64,000 nucleotides of DNA from Cyanobacterium sp. Dongsha4 (GTDB lineage Bacteria > Cyanobacteriota > Cyanobacteriia > Cyanobacteriales > Cyanobacteriaceae): the NCBI RefSeq assembly GCF_036345015.1, contig NZ_CP084098.1, forward strand, positions 3,919,326 to 3,983,325, in the 5' to 3' direction. Below the pieces are notes generated by a model. That model was given only the letters and a program-made list of their open reading frames with translations. It was not told where the DNA came from and ran no database searches. Positions 17,629-26,767 of the stretch are shown here, in pieces. Each line of letters begins with the position of its first letter. Position 1 is the stretch's first letter. Position numbers and translations under genes: made by a program.

Positions 17629-18669
17629 TTATTTTAATTGAATAACTTTAGGTTTATCGAACATATGAACAGTATCAACAAAACGAGCAGTTTTAGACTG
17701 GGTAGAGATAACTAAACTTTGGGTTCTTGCACCACCATGGAAGAAACGAACACCTTCCATTAATGTACCGGGGGTAATACCACAAGCGGCGAATAAAACG
17801 GTTTCTCCAGAAGCTAACTCTTCGGTTTCATAAACTTTATCAGGGTTTTCGATGCCCATATCTCTTAAACGAGCAAGATTACTTTCTTTGCTTTCACCGA
17901 TCAAGCCTGTTTTAACGATTTCAGGATCGTAGATTAATTGTCCTTGGAAGTGACCACCTAAACAACGCATCGCAGCAGCAGAAATAACGCCTTCAGGAGC
18001 GGCACCAATACCCATTAAGGCATGAATGTTAGTTCCAGAAAAAGCACAAGAGATAGCGGCAGAAACGTCTCCATCGCTAATTAGGCGAACTCTTGCACCA
18101 GTGTTACGGATTTCTTGAATTAAATCTTTGTGACGAGGACGATCCATTACAACTACAACTAATTCTTCGGTGTCACGATTTAAGCAATCGGAGAGAATTT
18201 TTAAGTTTTCGGTAGCAGATTTGTTGATGTCAACATGACCTTTTGCGGCTGGAGGTGCGGCTAATTTTTTCATGTAGAAATCAGGAGCGGCAAATAAACC
18301 ACCTTTTTCGGAAATGGCTAATACTGCCATAGAACCGTTTTGACCATAAGCAACAAGGTTTGTACCTTCACAGGGGTCAACGGCGATGTCGATTTCAACT
18401 AATTCATTAAGGTTACAGTATTTTTCAGCATCGGGGCGAGTACAAACGCCGACTTCTTCACCGATGTAGAGCATGGGAGCATCGTCTCTTTCGCCTTCTC
18501 CGATAACAATTTTACCGCGCATATTGATTCTGTTCATTCTTTCGCGCATTGCTTCTACGGCAACTTGGTCGGCGGTATTTTTTTCTCCTTTACCCATCCA
18601 TTTAGCAGATGCGATCGCAGCTTGTTCAACTACTTCAATAATTTCTAAACCTAAAGTTGTTTCTAACAT
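17629..18669 (-). CDS. glpX: Class II fructose-1,6/sedoheptulose-1,7-bisphosphatase
   Basis: This bifunctional enzyme hydrolyses both bisphosphates in the Calvin cycle of cyanobacteria. The 346-residue protein has the GlpX signatures [20 protein letters not shown], the metal and substrate site [20 protein letters not shown], and [20 protein letters not shown]. Length and domain content match F/SBPase of Synechocystis. A strong GGAGG site lies six to ten bases before ATG at 18669. It is monocistronic, convergent with a hypothetical gene and divergent from a ferredoxin gene. CP12, another Calvin-cycle regulator, is elsewhere in the window at 36399. Confidence 0.97.
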   Translation of the reverse strand: MLETTLGLEIIEVVEQAAIASAKWMGKGEKNTADQVAVEAMRERMNRINMRGKIVIGEGERDDAPMLYIGEEVGVCTRPDAEKYCNLNELVEIDIAVDPCEGTNLVAYGQNGSMAVLAISEKGGLFAAPDFYMKKLAAPPAAKGHVDINKSATENLKILSDCLNRDTEELVVVVMDRPRHKDLIQEIRNTGARVRLISDGDVSAAISCAFSGTNIHALMGIGAAPEGVISAAAMRCLGGHFQGQLIYDPEIVKTGLIGESKESNLARLRDMGIENPDKVYETEELASGETVLFAACGITPGTLMEGVRFFHGGARTQSLVISTQSKTARFVDTVHMFDKPKVIQLK

Positions 18670-18945
18670 TTAATTCCTCCAAGGAAATATATAAAAAATT
18701 ATGATTATCTTTAATCAAGAAAAAGTCATCAAGAAAAAGTCTATCAGAGTCAGGGATCACATCCAAAACTTTTTTCATCTTTGTTTCAAGGATACAAGAC
18801 CAACTAACAGTATTTAATTACTTTGATTTTGTTTTGTCGGACTCAGATAATCGAATCATTCCTGTTGCCAAGACAACTATAATTGAGGAAGAAAAGAACT
18901 AATTATTATTTAGTAAAATCCCCAAAAATAACTATTTGACAATCA

Positions 18946-19314
18946 ATGACTAAAACCTATAAAGTAACAATTCATCATCGTCAGGAAAACCGAATACAAA
19001 CTATAGAAGTACCCGAAGATCAATATATTTTGGCAACCGCAGAAAAACAAGCTGTTGAACCACCTTTTTCTTGTCGTAATGGTGCGTGTACTACCTGTGC
19101 TGTTAGAGTTTTAGAAGGAAAACTTTATCAACCTGAAGCCATGGGATTATCTCCCGAATTACAGAGAAAGGGTTATGCTTTATTATGTGTTTCTTACCCT
19201 CGTTCTGATTTAGTGGTGGAAACTCAAGATGAAGATGAGGTTTATGAGTTGCAATTTGGACGTTATTTTGGCAAAGGAAAAGTTCGTTTTGGTATTCCCA
19301 TTGAGGATGACTAA
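18946..19314 (+). CDS. Plant-type [2Fe-2S] ferredoxin with C-terminal extension
   Basis: A 122-residue ferredoxin carrying the cluster ligands CRNGACTTC and a fourth cysteine in ALLCVSYPRSD. It is about 20 residues longer than standard PetF because of a C-terminal tail, YELQFGRYFGKGKVRFGIPI. Such extended ferredoxins usually serve specialised electron transfer rather than the main photosynthetic route; the partner is unknown here. It is divergent from glpX with a 276-base shared promoter region. A second, shorter ferredoxin gene is at 44443-44760 and the two share the GMGLSPELQ-type stretch. Confidence 0.93.
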   Translation: MTKTYKVTIHHRQENRIQTIEVPEDQYILATAEKQAVEPPFSCRNGACTTCAVRVLEGKLYQPEAMGLSPELQRKGYALLCVSYPRSDLVVETQDEDEVYELQFGRYFGKGKVRFGIPIEDD

Positions 19315-19387
19315 ATTTAATTAGGAATAGGGAATCAGGAATTAGGAATTATTGATGATCAATATATTTCAACTGAAATTTTAAATT

Positions 19388-19720
19388 TTAATAAACCTGA
19401 TCATGATTTCCTATATCAATAAATACAATTTTATCAGGATCGATGAAATAAAAAACTACTCTTTGATTATATTCAATACTAAAACTTCATAAATCTTTGA
19501 GTTTTCCTGATAGTTTATGAGTTTTTAATCTTGAATCAAAGGGGTTATTTTTAAATATTTCTAGTTTATTTCTAAATTTTTGTTCTAAATTTATATTATC
19601 TTTAATCCTTTTTTAATAGACTCGTTTAAAGGATTCATCAAAACTTATTTCTAACATTAATTTTCCAAAGACTCCATTAACTCATCTATGTCTGAAGAAG
19701 AAGATTTTTTTCCTTAGCAG
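19388..19720 (-). pseudogene. Dead RelE/YafQ-type toxin with antitoxin remnant
   Basis: On the minus strand, ATG at 19657 opens MLEISFDESFKRVY, then a stop, KRIKDNINLEQKFRNKLEIF, SRLKTHKLSGKLKDL, a TGA where tryptophan is expected, and SFSIEYNQRVVFYFIDPDKI to a terminal TAA at 19388. This is the core of a RelE-superfamily mRNA interferase interrupted by two stops. Upstream, SSSSDIDELMESLEN ends in TAA overlapping the toxin ATG (TAATG), the typical antitoxin-toxin junction; an A-run of seven breaks the antitoxin frame further upstream. This explains most of the 549-base gap between the ferredoxin gene and the next module. Confidence 0.75.
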
Positions 19721-19863
19721 ATTTATGGGAAAATAGAGAAATCTCGATCGAGCAATTTTACGATCGTCCTTGTGATAAAATCATAGCTACCGATAAGTTG
19801 GTATAACACATAGTAAAATGATTTTAATAGACTTATAGAAAAAGACTGAATTAATCAAAACTT

Positions 19864-20082
19864 ATGCAACCGACAACTATTTATTTGCCTACAGAAACGC
19901 AAAACAAACTAGAAAAAATATGTCAGGAAAAAGGAAAAACTGTTGCTGAATTAATCCAAGAAATTGTTATTAATCAAATAGAAAGTCAGCCGAAAAAATT
20001 ACCTAAATCTATGGGAATGGGGGCGAGTGGTAGAAGTGATTTATCTTCTAAAGTAGATGAATTATTGTGGATAGAAAAATAA
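19864..20082 (+). CDS. VapB-type antitoxin
   Basis: A 72-residue protein with a ribbon-helix-helix-like N-terminus (TTIYLPTETQNKLEKICQEK, then GKTVAELIQEIVINQI) and a short polar C-terminus that would wrap the toxin. The C-terminal stretch GMGASGRSDLSSKVDELLW is frequently seen in antitoxins paired with PIN toxins. Its last 16 bases overlap the start of the PIN gene downstream, a strong sign of translational coupling. It would neutralise the toxin and repress its own promoter. Confidence 0.85.
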   Translation: MQPTTIYLPTETQNKLEKICQEKGKTVAELIQEIVINQIESQPKKLPKSMGMGASGRSDLSSKVDELLWIEK

Positions 20083-20480
20083 TAGCCGATACCAGTGGTA
20101 TTATCGCTTTTTTAGATAGAGATGATCAATATCATTCTTCAGTAGTAAAAATTTTTCAGCAATATCAAATTTATGTACCTATAACTGTTTTACCTGAAGT
20201 TGACTATCTCGCAACTAAATATTTAGGAGAAAAAGTAGCGAGAAGTTTTATTGAAGATTTAGGAGAAGGATATTTTGAATATTTAGAAATTGATGTAGAA
20301 AGCATCTATAAAGTAACTAAATTAATGGCAAAATATAAAGACTTACCTTTAGGCTTTGTTGATGCCAGTATAGTTGTTTTAGCTGAATATAATAAAATCA
20401 AACAAATTTTAACTTTAGACAGGAGACACTTTAATTTAATTCAAACTGAAACTGTAAATTTTTTTCATATATTCCCATAA
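20067..20480 (+). CDS. VapC-type PIN-domain ribonuclease toxin
   Basis: A 137-residue PIN protein. Acidic active-site residues are visible in IIADTSGIIAFLDRDD, in the glutamate of VLPEVDYLATKYLG and in GFVDASIVVLAEY near the C-terminal part, followed by ILTLDRRHFN. VapC toxins cleave tRNA or rRNA when released from antitoxin. Translation probably starts at GTG 20067 inside the antitoxin gene. All catalytic positions look intact, so unlike most other modules in the window this one may be functional. Confidence 0.88.
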   Translation: MDRKIIADTSGIIAFLDRDDQYHSSVVKIFQQYQIYVPITVLPEVDYLATKYLGEKVARSFIEDLGEGYFEYLEIDVESIYKVTKLMAKYKDLPLGFVDASIVVLAEYNKIKQILTLDRRHFNLIQTETVNFFHIFP

Positions 20481-20632
20481 GTTAATATTAGCTAAAATTC
20501 CTTAATTTTTTAAATAAATTTTCTGACAGTATTTATCCCATAATGTAGGTTGGTGAGGCTAGGTGCATCGTTTTGGCTATTACCCTCGCAATAAATTGAT
20601 GACACGGATTACCGATTATTGATGAAAACTCA

Positions 20633-23600
20633 TTAAACAGTAACCCCCTCCAATTCATCCTCCGTCATCTCATAAAGACTTTTGATTTTCTCCAACTTCT
20701 CCTCATCCGCATCCCAAAAACCGCGCCCATTCGCCTCCAACATCCTCCCCACAATATTGCGGAAGGCTTCGGGATTGGCTTCCCTTAACTTATTCGCCAT
20801 GTCTTGATCTAATACATAAGTATCAACAGCTTGATCATATACCCAATTATCGGTAAAATCCGTTGTGCCTCCCCAACCAATTAAAGCCGTCATCCGTTGT
20901 GATATTTCGTAAGCACCACCAGAACCTTGATCAGCCATAGCTTTCGCCCATTTAGGGTTAAGTAACTTCGTGCGATATTCCATCCTTAAAACCTGCTCTA
21001 ATTTACGAGGAGTGGTATCTTTCGAGAAACTTTCCACAAAACTAGCGGATACCTTCTTACCGCTTTGTTTCTCCGCCGCCCGTTTCAAGCCTCCCGTGTT
21101 AGCATAATATTCCTGAATATCCGTCAAGCCATATTCCACCGAGTCGATTTCCTGCACAACGGTGGCGCTAGTTTGCAATAGTTTATCTAAAATTTCGGGG
21201 CGTGTCTCTCCCTTATCCTTTCTACCGTAGCTGAAAACATTGCGATTCTTCCATGTATCCGCTAATTCATCCCCAGAATCCCAGTTACCATCCACAACTT
21301 GATCATTTACTAATGAGCCAAAATCGCCGTTAGGATTAGAAAATAGTCGTGCAGAGGCGTTATCAATACCTTTTTCTTTTAATTCAAGATAATGTTTGCG
21401 AATGAAGTTATTTTCAGGAGATTCCTCGACAATAGAAGCACGGTAAAATAAATCGTCTAACAATTCGATGATATTCAAAAAAGTATCTCGGAAAATCCCC
21501 GATAAATTGCCTAAAACATCGATGCGCGGATGCCCTACTTTTTCCAATGGCATTAACTCATAACGTACAATTCTACCAGTGCCTTCTTTTACAGGTTCAG
21601 CACCTACTAATTCTAGTAAAATACCAATAGACTCGCCCTTAGTTTTAATCGCATCCAATCCCCATAACATGACGGCGACAGTCTCAGGATAACAACCATT
21701 TTCCGCTAAATTCTGCTCAATAATCTTCTTGCCAATCTCTCTACCTCTTAAATACGCACCCTGAGAAGGCATCCGATAGGGATCTAATGCGTGAATGTTA
21801 CGACCTGTAGGCAATACTCCAGCACCATCCCTGAGTAAATCACCTCCGGGTGCAGGGGGGATATATTCACCGTTTAAGCCTCTTAATAGGTTAGTCAATT
21901 CCTCTTCTGTTTGCATTAACAAGTCAGTAATTATCTGTTGTTGTGCAAAACGTTGCTTTAATTCTTCCTCTTTTTCTGCCTTCTTCTCGACTCTGGCGAA
22001 TAAGTCACTATTGCTTAACTCTTGGGCGAAGTTTTGTTGACTATAAGTATCATCGAAATAAGCCTCTAAATAAGATTGCAGTTGCTCTTGGGTGGGTTTT
22101 TCTCCTAAGATATGTAAACCAGAGGAGAATAATCTTTGTTCGACAATTTGCAAATAGTCGTATATTTGGACAAAATAAGCGTTTAATGCCTGTTTACTGA
22201 ATAATTTAGCATTTTCGGCAGTAAATTCGATACCTAGTTTTTCGCCTTCCGCAAATTTACAATCTTTGTTTAAGCCACTATCGACAATTTTTTGGATAAT
22301 ATCTTCTTTTAATAAGGCGTTTTTCTCGGTATCTTCTCGATACTCGTTAATTAACTCTTTTAATGCCATTAACTCTTTATATAATCCTGCCCTGCCGTAA
22401 GGTGGTACATTATGAGAAATTAACACACCATAACCCCTTCTTTTTGCCAACATGGATTCACTGGGATTGTTAGCGGCGTAAATATAGAGGTTAGGAATAT
22501 CGCCTAATAGTACATCTGACCAAGAATAACCAGTATTACCTAAAGGATTACCGGGCAACCATTCTACGGTGCCGTGCATTCCGAAGTGTATAATGGCATC
22601 GGCTTGAAAGTCGTTTTGCAACCATTTATAAAAGGCTGTGTATTGGGGATGGGGGGTTAAATCCTTCTCAAACATAAGCCTCATGGGATCTCCAGCTACA
22701 CCGAGAGGTGGTTGTACTCCAATCCAGACGTTACCGAGTTGAATACCGCCGATTTGGAATTTGTCACCAGTCGTTTTAATACCTGTTTGAGTTAGACTAC
22801 CCCATTGTTTTTGTATCTTATTTATAAGTATATACCCTAACCAGCGATCGAGGGTTTTTACATCTACGGTATATCCCCCCGACTGCTTCTCCTCCCTTAA
22901 TAAGGGTAATCCCCCCGACTTCGTCTCCCCCCTTAATAAGGGGGGTTGGGGGGGATTGTTTTTCCCAGAATAGGATATAAAGTCATCGGCGGTTTTGACT
23001 TGATTAATGATTTCTTCACCGTCTTCGGGAATATTATCAACGGTATAACCTTCTTCTTTTAATGCTGTTAGTAATTTTTGCAGGGATTTAGGTACATTTA
23101 ATAGTGCGGCTGTACCAGTTGCACCATATCCGGGAGGAAAACCATATAAAATAATGGCAACCTTGCGATCGCATCTTTGTTTTCTTCTTAACTTAATCCA
23201 GTTATTAACCCTACCGGTGAGACGCTTAACCCTTTCTGGAATAAGATATATATCTTCACCTACTAAACCACCCAATGGAATAGTGTCGATCGCACCATCT
23301 AATTCAGGTAAAGCGTATAATACCACACTTTGCAGACCACCGATACCCTTTCTTACCCATGAATGAATATCTTGGATTAACAGAGGTGCGGCAACGATGT
23401 AGGGAATATTTTTCGCCGTTAATATACGTTTTGCCACTTCTACCTTTCTTCCTGCCTCCATACTACCAGCAGGACCACCCACCAAAGGAAATCCGATGGT
23501 AGAGATTACCGCATCTACTTTAACCGCATCTTTTGATAAAGAAGGAGTTTCATTAATGCCTTGACTGCGTTTTTCTTGCTCATAATCCGTTGTCATCCAA

Positions 23601-24496
23601 TCTCTTACAGCCACATGACCTTCCACCCCATTAATAAAAATAGGTAAGGGAATCAATCCTGCTTCTTCAAAATAACGAATTAACTGGGGAATATAGGGTT
23701 GTTTGCTAATAACGTGCTTACGATATAACAATATACCAACCACAGGAGTTAACCCTCCTCCTATTAAGTTTCTCGAATTTTTCTCCCCCCTTATTAAGGG
23801 GGGTTGGGGGGGATCATTCCGCAAATACCAGTTAATATAATCTTGAGGAGAAGTAAAATAACCCTCATAGTCTGGATGGAGTAAACCCATATTCGGAGTT
23901 TCGATAACTGGAGGAATTTCCGATACCTTTACCTTTAAGCCGAGATAATTTTCCGCTAAATACCAACACATAGAGGCAACATTCTCAACCCCTCCTGCAT
24001 TCCAATAACCGTAAATAATCAACCAGTTGCGTAAATCTTGGACTTTTTTAACGGGAATGTATTTTAATAATTTAGGACCCGTTTTTAAAAAGCTAATATA
24101 TCCTGCTAACTTATCTTCTTCTTTGCTATTGGTAAACTTACTCAAGATGAATTGTACAGGTTTAGGCATCCCTTTGGGCTTATCCCCGATCGCAAATTTG
24201 CCTATCTGAGTTAAACTCATTAATTCTAAAGCCGACTCGAAAACAAGACGAATGGGAATATGACTCACTTTTTCCCTTAACCACATTACTTGATCATAGT
24301 CGAAAAGCAGACTAGCAAAGAACACATCCGCAGTTTGTAACGCCGATTCCACATTTTCCCTTTGAGTATTAATATCTGCATCGGTGAAAACTATTACTTC
24401 TAAACCTTCACAGGGAGATGTAGCGAGAGTCGCTGATTGACGGTATAAGCCACTGTTAAAAGTTTCAAATCCTGTTATTAATACTATACGTTTCAT
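20633..24496 (-). CDS. chlH: Magnesium-chelatase subunit H family protein (short paralogue)
   Basis: The H subunit binds protoporphyrin IX for Mg insertion in chlorophyll synthesis. The 1287-residue protein has the family motifs RLVFESALELMSLTQIGKF, IIHFGMHGTVEWLPGNPLG, ADQGSGGAYEISQRMTAL and WVYDQAVDTYVLD. The N-terminus, MKRIVLITGFETF, and the length differ from the usual ~1330-residue cyanobacterial ChlH, so this may be the second H-type paralogue that many cyanobacteria carry, and its metal is not certain. Two in-frame repeat insertions are unusual: NDPPQPPLIRGEKN at residue 227 and NNPPQPPLLRGETKSGG at about 513. Both lie at exposed loops. ATG at 24496 is preceded by AGAGGC. Confidence 0.93.
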   Translation of the reverse strand: MKRIVLITGFETFNSGLYRQSATLATSPCEGLEVIVFTDADINTQRENVESALQTADVFFASLLFDYDQVMWLREKVSHIPIRLVFESALELMSLTQIGKFAIGDKPKGMPKPVQFILSKFTNSKEEDKLAGYISFLKTGPKLLKYIPVKKVQDLRNWLIIYGYWNAGGVENVASMCWYLAENYLGLKVKVSEIPPVIETPNMGLLHPDYEGYFTSPQDYINWYLRNDPPQPPLIRGEKNSRNLIGGGLTPVVGILLYRKHVISKQPYIPQLIRYFEEAGLIPLPIFINGVEGHVAVRDWMTTDYEQEKRSQGINETPSLSKDAVKVDAVISTIGFPLVGGPAGSMEAGRKVEVAKRILTAKNIPYIVAAPLLIQDIHSWVRKGIGGLQSVVLYALPELDGAIDTIPLGGLVGEDIYLIPERVKRLTGRVNNWIKLRRKQRCDRKVAIILYGFPPGYGATGTAALLNVPKSLQKLLTALKEEGYTVDNIPEDGEEIINQVKTADDFISYSGKNNPPQPPLLRGETKSGGLPLLREEKQSGGYTVDVKTLDRWLGYILINKIQKQWGSLTQTGIKTTGDKFQIGGIQLGNVWIGVQPPLGVAGDPMRLMFEKDLTPHPQYTAFYKWLQNDFQADAIIHFGMHGTVEWLPGNPLGNTGYSWSDVLLGDIPNLYIYAANNPSESMLAKRRGYGVLISHNVPPYGRAGLYKELMALKELINEYREDTEKNALLKEDIIQKIVDSGLNKDCKFAEGEKLGIEFTAENAKLFSKQALNAYFVQIYDYLQIVEQRLFSSGLHILGEKPTQEQLQSYLEAYFDDTYSQQNFAQELSNSDLFARVEKKAEKEEELKQRFAQQQIITDLLMQTEEELTNLLRGLNGEYIPPAPGGDLLRDGAGVLPTGRNIHALDPYRMPSQGAYLRGREIGKKIIEQNLAENGCYPETVAVMLWGLDAIKTKGESIGILLELVGAEPVKEGTGRIVRYELMPLEKVGHPRIDVLGNLSGIFRDTFLNIIELLDDLFYRASIVEESPENNFIRKHYLELKEKGIDNASARLFSNPNGDFGSLVNDQVVDGNWDSGDELADTWKNRNVFSYGRKDKGETRPEILDKLLQTSATVVQEIDSVEYGLTDIQEYYANTGGLKRAAEKQSGKKVSASFVESFSKDTTPRKLEQVLRMEYRTKLLNPKWAKAMADQGSGGAYEISQRMTALIGWGGTTDFTDNWVYDQAVDTYVLDQDMANKLREANPEAFRNIVGRMLEANGRGFWDADEEKLEKIKSLYEMTEDELEGVTV
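22925..22956. repeat. GC-rich repeat inside the chelatase gene, copy A
   Basis: A 32-base C-rich/G-rich unit with a CCCCCC-TTAATAAG-GGGGGG hairpin core, followed by GGTTGGGGGGGAT-like sequence. It differs by one base from copy B at 23783-23814. On the coding strand it is translated as PPQPPLLRGE; a degenerate second unit (22874-22915) follows as LPLLREEKQSGG. Confidence 0.85.
23783..23814. repeat. GC-rich repeat inside the chelatase gene, copy B
   Basis: Second copy of the same 32-base unit (TTATTAAG in the core instead of TTAATAAG), translated as PPQPPLIRGE near residue 228. GC-rich composition contrasts sharply with the AT-rich gene around it. Confidence 0.85.
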
Positions 24497-24628
24497 CTAC
24501 GTTGCCTCTCAGGTGATCACACTTTTTATTAAGTAATGTAAATTATTCTAACACTGTAATTAAAAAACCTTTAATTTCGGTTTTTACGGAATAATATGTT
24601 GTAATTTTTTATAAAAAGTGAGGTAAAT

Positions 24629-24868
24629 ATGAATTTAAACATTGATTTAGAAGATGAATTATTACATAATCTTATGGTGATTGCAAAAAAATCAGGTAAA
24701 ACTCCAAATAGTCTTGTTAGAGAGGCAATTTATGAATATATAAATAAGCAGCATCGTTTACAGTGGAGCGAAAAAGTCCTTGATTTTAATGGTGTTGATG
24801 ATGGTATTAAGTTTGAAAGTTATCGAGATGATTTATTGTCTTCTAATGATAAAAGAATATTTGCTTAA
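24629..24868 (+). CDS. Ribbon-helix-helix antitoxin, orphaned
   Basis: A 79-residue protein with a CopG/RHH-type N-terminus (NLNIDLEDELLHNLMVIAKK, then GKTPNSLVREAIYEYI) and a polar, acidic C-terminal tail typical of PIN-toxin antitoxins. A GTGAGG site precedes the ATG. Its stop overlaps the start of a truncated PIN reading frame (TAATG at 24866-24870), so the toxin partner has been lost. The antitoxin frame itself is intact and might still be expressed. Confidence 0.75.
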   Translation: MNLNIDLEDELLHNLMVIAKKSGKTPNSLVREAIYEYINKQHRLQWSEKVLDFNGVDDGIKFESYRDDLLSSNDKRIFA

Positions 24869-24960
24869 TGTATTTACTAAATATTTGCCTTATTAGTGAT
24901 TTTGTGAAAGGATCACTATATCATAGCGATCACAAATCATTTATAGTAATTTATGATTAA
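24868..24960 (+). pseudogene. Truncated PIN-domain toxin fragment
   Basis: A 30-codon frame starting MYLLNICLISDFVKG, which resembles the opening of PIN toxins (usually MYLLDTC.ISDFVKG). The first catalytic aspartate appears as asparagine, and after about 16 residues similarity ends in unrelated sequence and a TAA. The stop lies inside the start of the amine oxidase gene. I interpret this as the residue of a deleted toxin gene. Confidence 0.65.
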
Positions 24961-26338
24961 TCGTCGTTTTTTTCTAATCGTATCTAGTGTCATATTAGCT
25001 CATATTGTTGCGTCAAAAAATCTTGCCAATAACTCATTAAAAACTACTAAGAAAAATAAAGAAAAAATTATTATTATCGGTGCAGGAATAGCAGGGTTAA
25101 CAGCAGGTAAAACTCTGCAAAATAAAGGTTTTGAAGTAATCTTATTAGAAGCAAGAAATCGTATTGGTGGGCGTTTATGGACAAGTAAAAAATGGGATGA
25201 TGCTTTTGTGGATATGGGGGCTTCTTGGATTCATGGAAAGGAGGGTAATCCCATTACACAATTAGCTAATTCTATCAATGCTCAAGTTTTTCCTACTAAG
25301 AGTGAAAAAGCGATTATATATGATATTAATGGTAAATTCATTACAGAAGAAAAAGAAGAAAAATTAGATACATTAAACAATAAACTACAGGAAATTATCA
25401 GCAAAATTCAGAATAAATATGATGAAGATATTTCTTTACAAAAAGCATTAGAAAAAGAATTAAAATGGCAAACATTATCAGATGTTAATAAACAATATTT
25501 TGAGTATTTATTAAATTCTAACATTGAGCAAGAATACGCCGCAGATATATCTCAACTTTCTGCTTTCTATTTTGATGAAACCAAAGAATTTGATGGAGAT
25601 GATTTACTATTTGTTAAAGGTTATAATCTGATTAGTGATTATTTAGCCACGGGATTGAATATTAAACTTGATCATACCGTAGAATCTATTGCATCTAATA
25701 GTCAGGGTGTGAATGTTATTACTAACAAAGGCAATTTTCAAGCAGATAGAGTAATTGTCACTTTACCATTAGGAGTTTTACAAAAAAATATCGTTAAGTT
25801 TTCTCCTCCTTTACCAGAGAAAAAATTGGAGGCAATTAATCAATTAGGTATGGGAGTTTTAAACAAATTATACTTACTTTTTCCGAAAAGATTTTGGCAA
25901 AATAATTACGACTGGATAGAGAAGATTTCAGAGAAAAAAGGACAATGGAGTGAATGGGTTAATCTTGAATCGGCACTGAGAAAACCGATATTATTGGGAT
26001 TTAATGCGGGGAAATTCGGGAGAGAAATAGAGTCATGGAGTGACGAGGAAATTGTCGCTGATGCCATGAAAAATTTACGGCAAATTTACGGCAATTCTAT
26101 CCCTCAACCCATAGATTATCAGTTAACCCGATGGAATCAAGATCCTTTTACCTTTGGCTCTTACTCTTATTATGCCACTAATTCCACACCAAACCATCGT
26201 CAAGAATTAGCTAAACCTATTAATAAAAAGATTTTTTTCGCAGGGGAAGCAACTTCCATCGATTATCCTGCTACTGTACATGGTGCTTATTTTAGCGGAT
26301 TGCGTGTAAGTCAAGAAATTATTACTTTGACGAATTAA
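24953..26338 (+). CDS. Flavin-containing amine oxidase family protein
   Basis: A 461-residue FAD enzyme. After a basic, hydrophobic N-terminus (NRRFFLIVSSVILAHIVAS, probably an export signal or membrane anchor with an RR pair) comes the dinucleotide-binding motif IIIIGAGIAGLTAG, EARNRIGGRLWT and DMGASWIHG. The C-terminus has FFAGEATSIDYPATVHGAYFSG, the FAD-contacting segment of the monoamine/polyamine oxidase superfamily. It would oxidatively deaminate an amine, the substrate unknown. It follows an orphaned antitoxin and is convergent with a receiver-protein gene. Confidence 0.88.
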   Translation: MINRRFFLIVSSVILAHIVASKNLANNSLKTTKKNKEKIIIIGAGIAGLTAGKTLQNKGFEVILLEARNRIGGRLWTSKKWDDAFVDMGASWIHGKEGNPITQLANSINAQVFPTKSEKAIIYDINGKFITEEKEEKLDTLNNKLQEIISKIQNKYDEDISLQKALEKELKWQTLSDVNKQYFEYLLNSNIEQEYAADISQLSAFYFDETKEFDGDDLLFVKGYNLISDYLATGLNIKLDHTVESIASNSQGVNVITNKGNFQADRVIVTLPLGVLQKNIVKFSPPLPEKKLEAINQLGMGVLNKLYLLFPKRFWQNNYDWIEKISEKKGQWSEWVNLESALRKPILLGFNAGKFGREIESWSDEEIVADAMKNLRQIYGNSIPQPIDYQLTRWNQDPFTFGSYSYYATNSTPNHRQELAKPINKKIFFAGEATSIDYPATVHGAYFSGLRVSQEIITLTN

Positions 26339-26371
26339 CAGTATTGAATTGTGGTGATTTCTTCAATCAGA

Positions 26372-26767
26372 CTAATTGTTTATAACTGCCTTAATTCTAT
26401 CCACAAAATCTTGATGATCAACTACTGGTTTAGAAATATACCCATCGGCACCACTTTCTGCTAAAAAACTTTCTTTATCTCCCTGCATAGCGTGAGCGGT
26501 AACTAAAATAACAGGAATATGCTTAGTATTACTATCCTGTTTTAAAATTTGAGTTATTTTTATTCCATCTACTGCTTTCCCTTGATAAAAACTATTGGCT
26601 AAAGAAACATCCATTAAAATTACATCAGGGATACCTTCTTTCGCCATCAAAATAACTTCATCCACATTTTCTGTTCCTTTTACCTCAAATCCCCCTCTTT
26701 TTACCAAAATTTTGCTAAAAACTTTCATATTAATGGGGTCATCTTCAACAATTAAGATTGTTCTCAT
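26372..26767 (-). CDS. Stand-alone CheY-like receiver protein
   Basis: A 131-residue single-domain response regulator with ILIVEDDPINMKVFSKIL, the phospho-acceptor region PDVILMDVSLA, TAHAM and the lysine in ISKPVV. The DDPINMKV pattern resembles DivK-type receivers. There is no output domain, so it must act by protein contact or phosphotransfer. The start codon overlaps the cryptochrome stop by four bases (ATGA type), so the two are translationally coupled, which suggests a functional link with light or UV sensing. Its kinase is not in the window neighbourhood. Confidence 0.92.
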   Translation of the reverse strand: MRTILIVEDDPINMKVFSKILVKRGGFEVKGTENVDEVILMAKEGIPDVILMDVSLANSFYQGKAVDGIKITQILKQDSNTKHIPVILVTAHAMQGDKESFLAESGADGYISKPVVDHQDFVDRIKAVINN

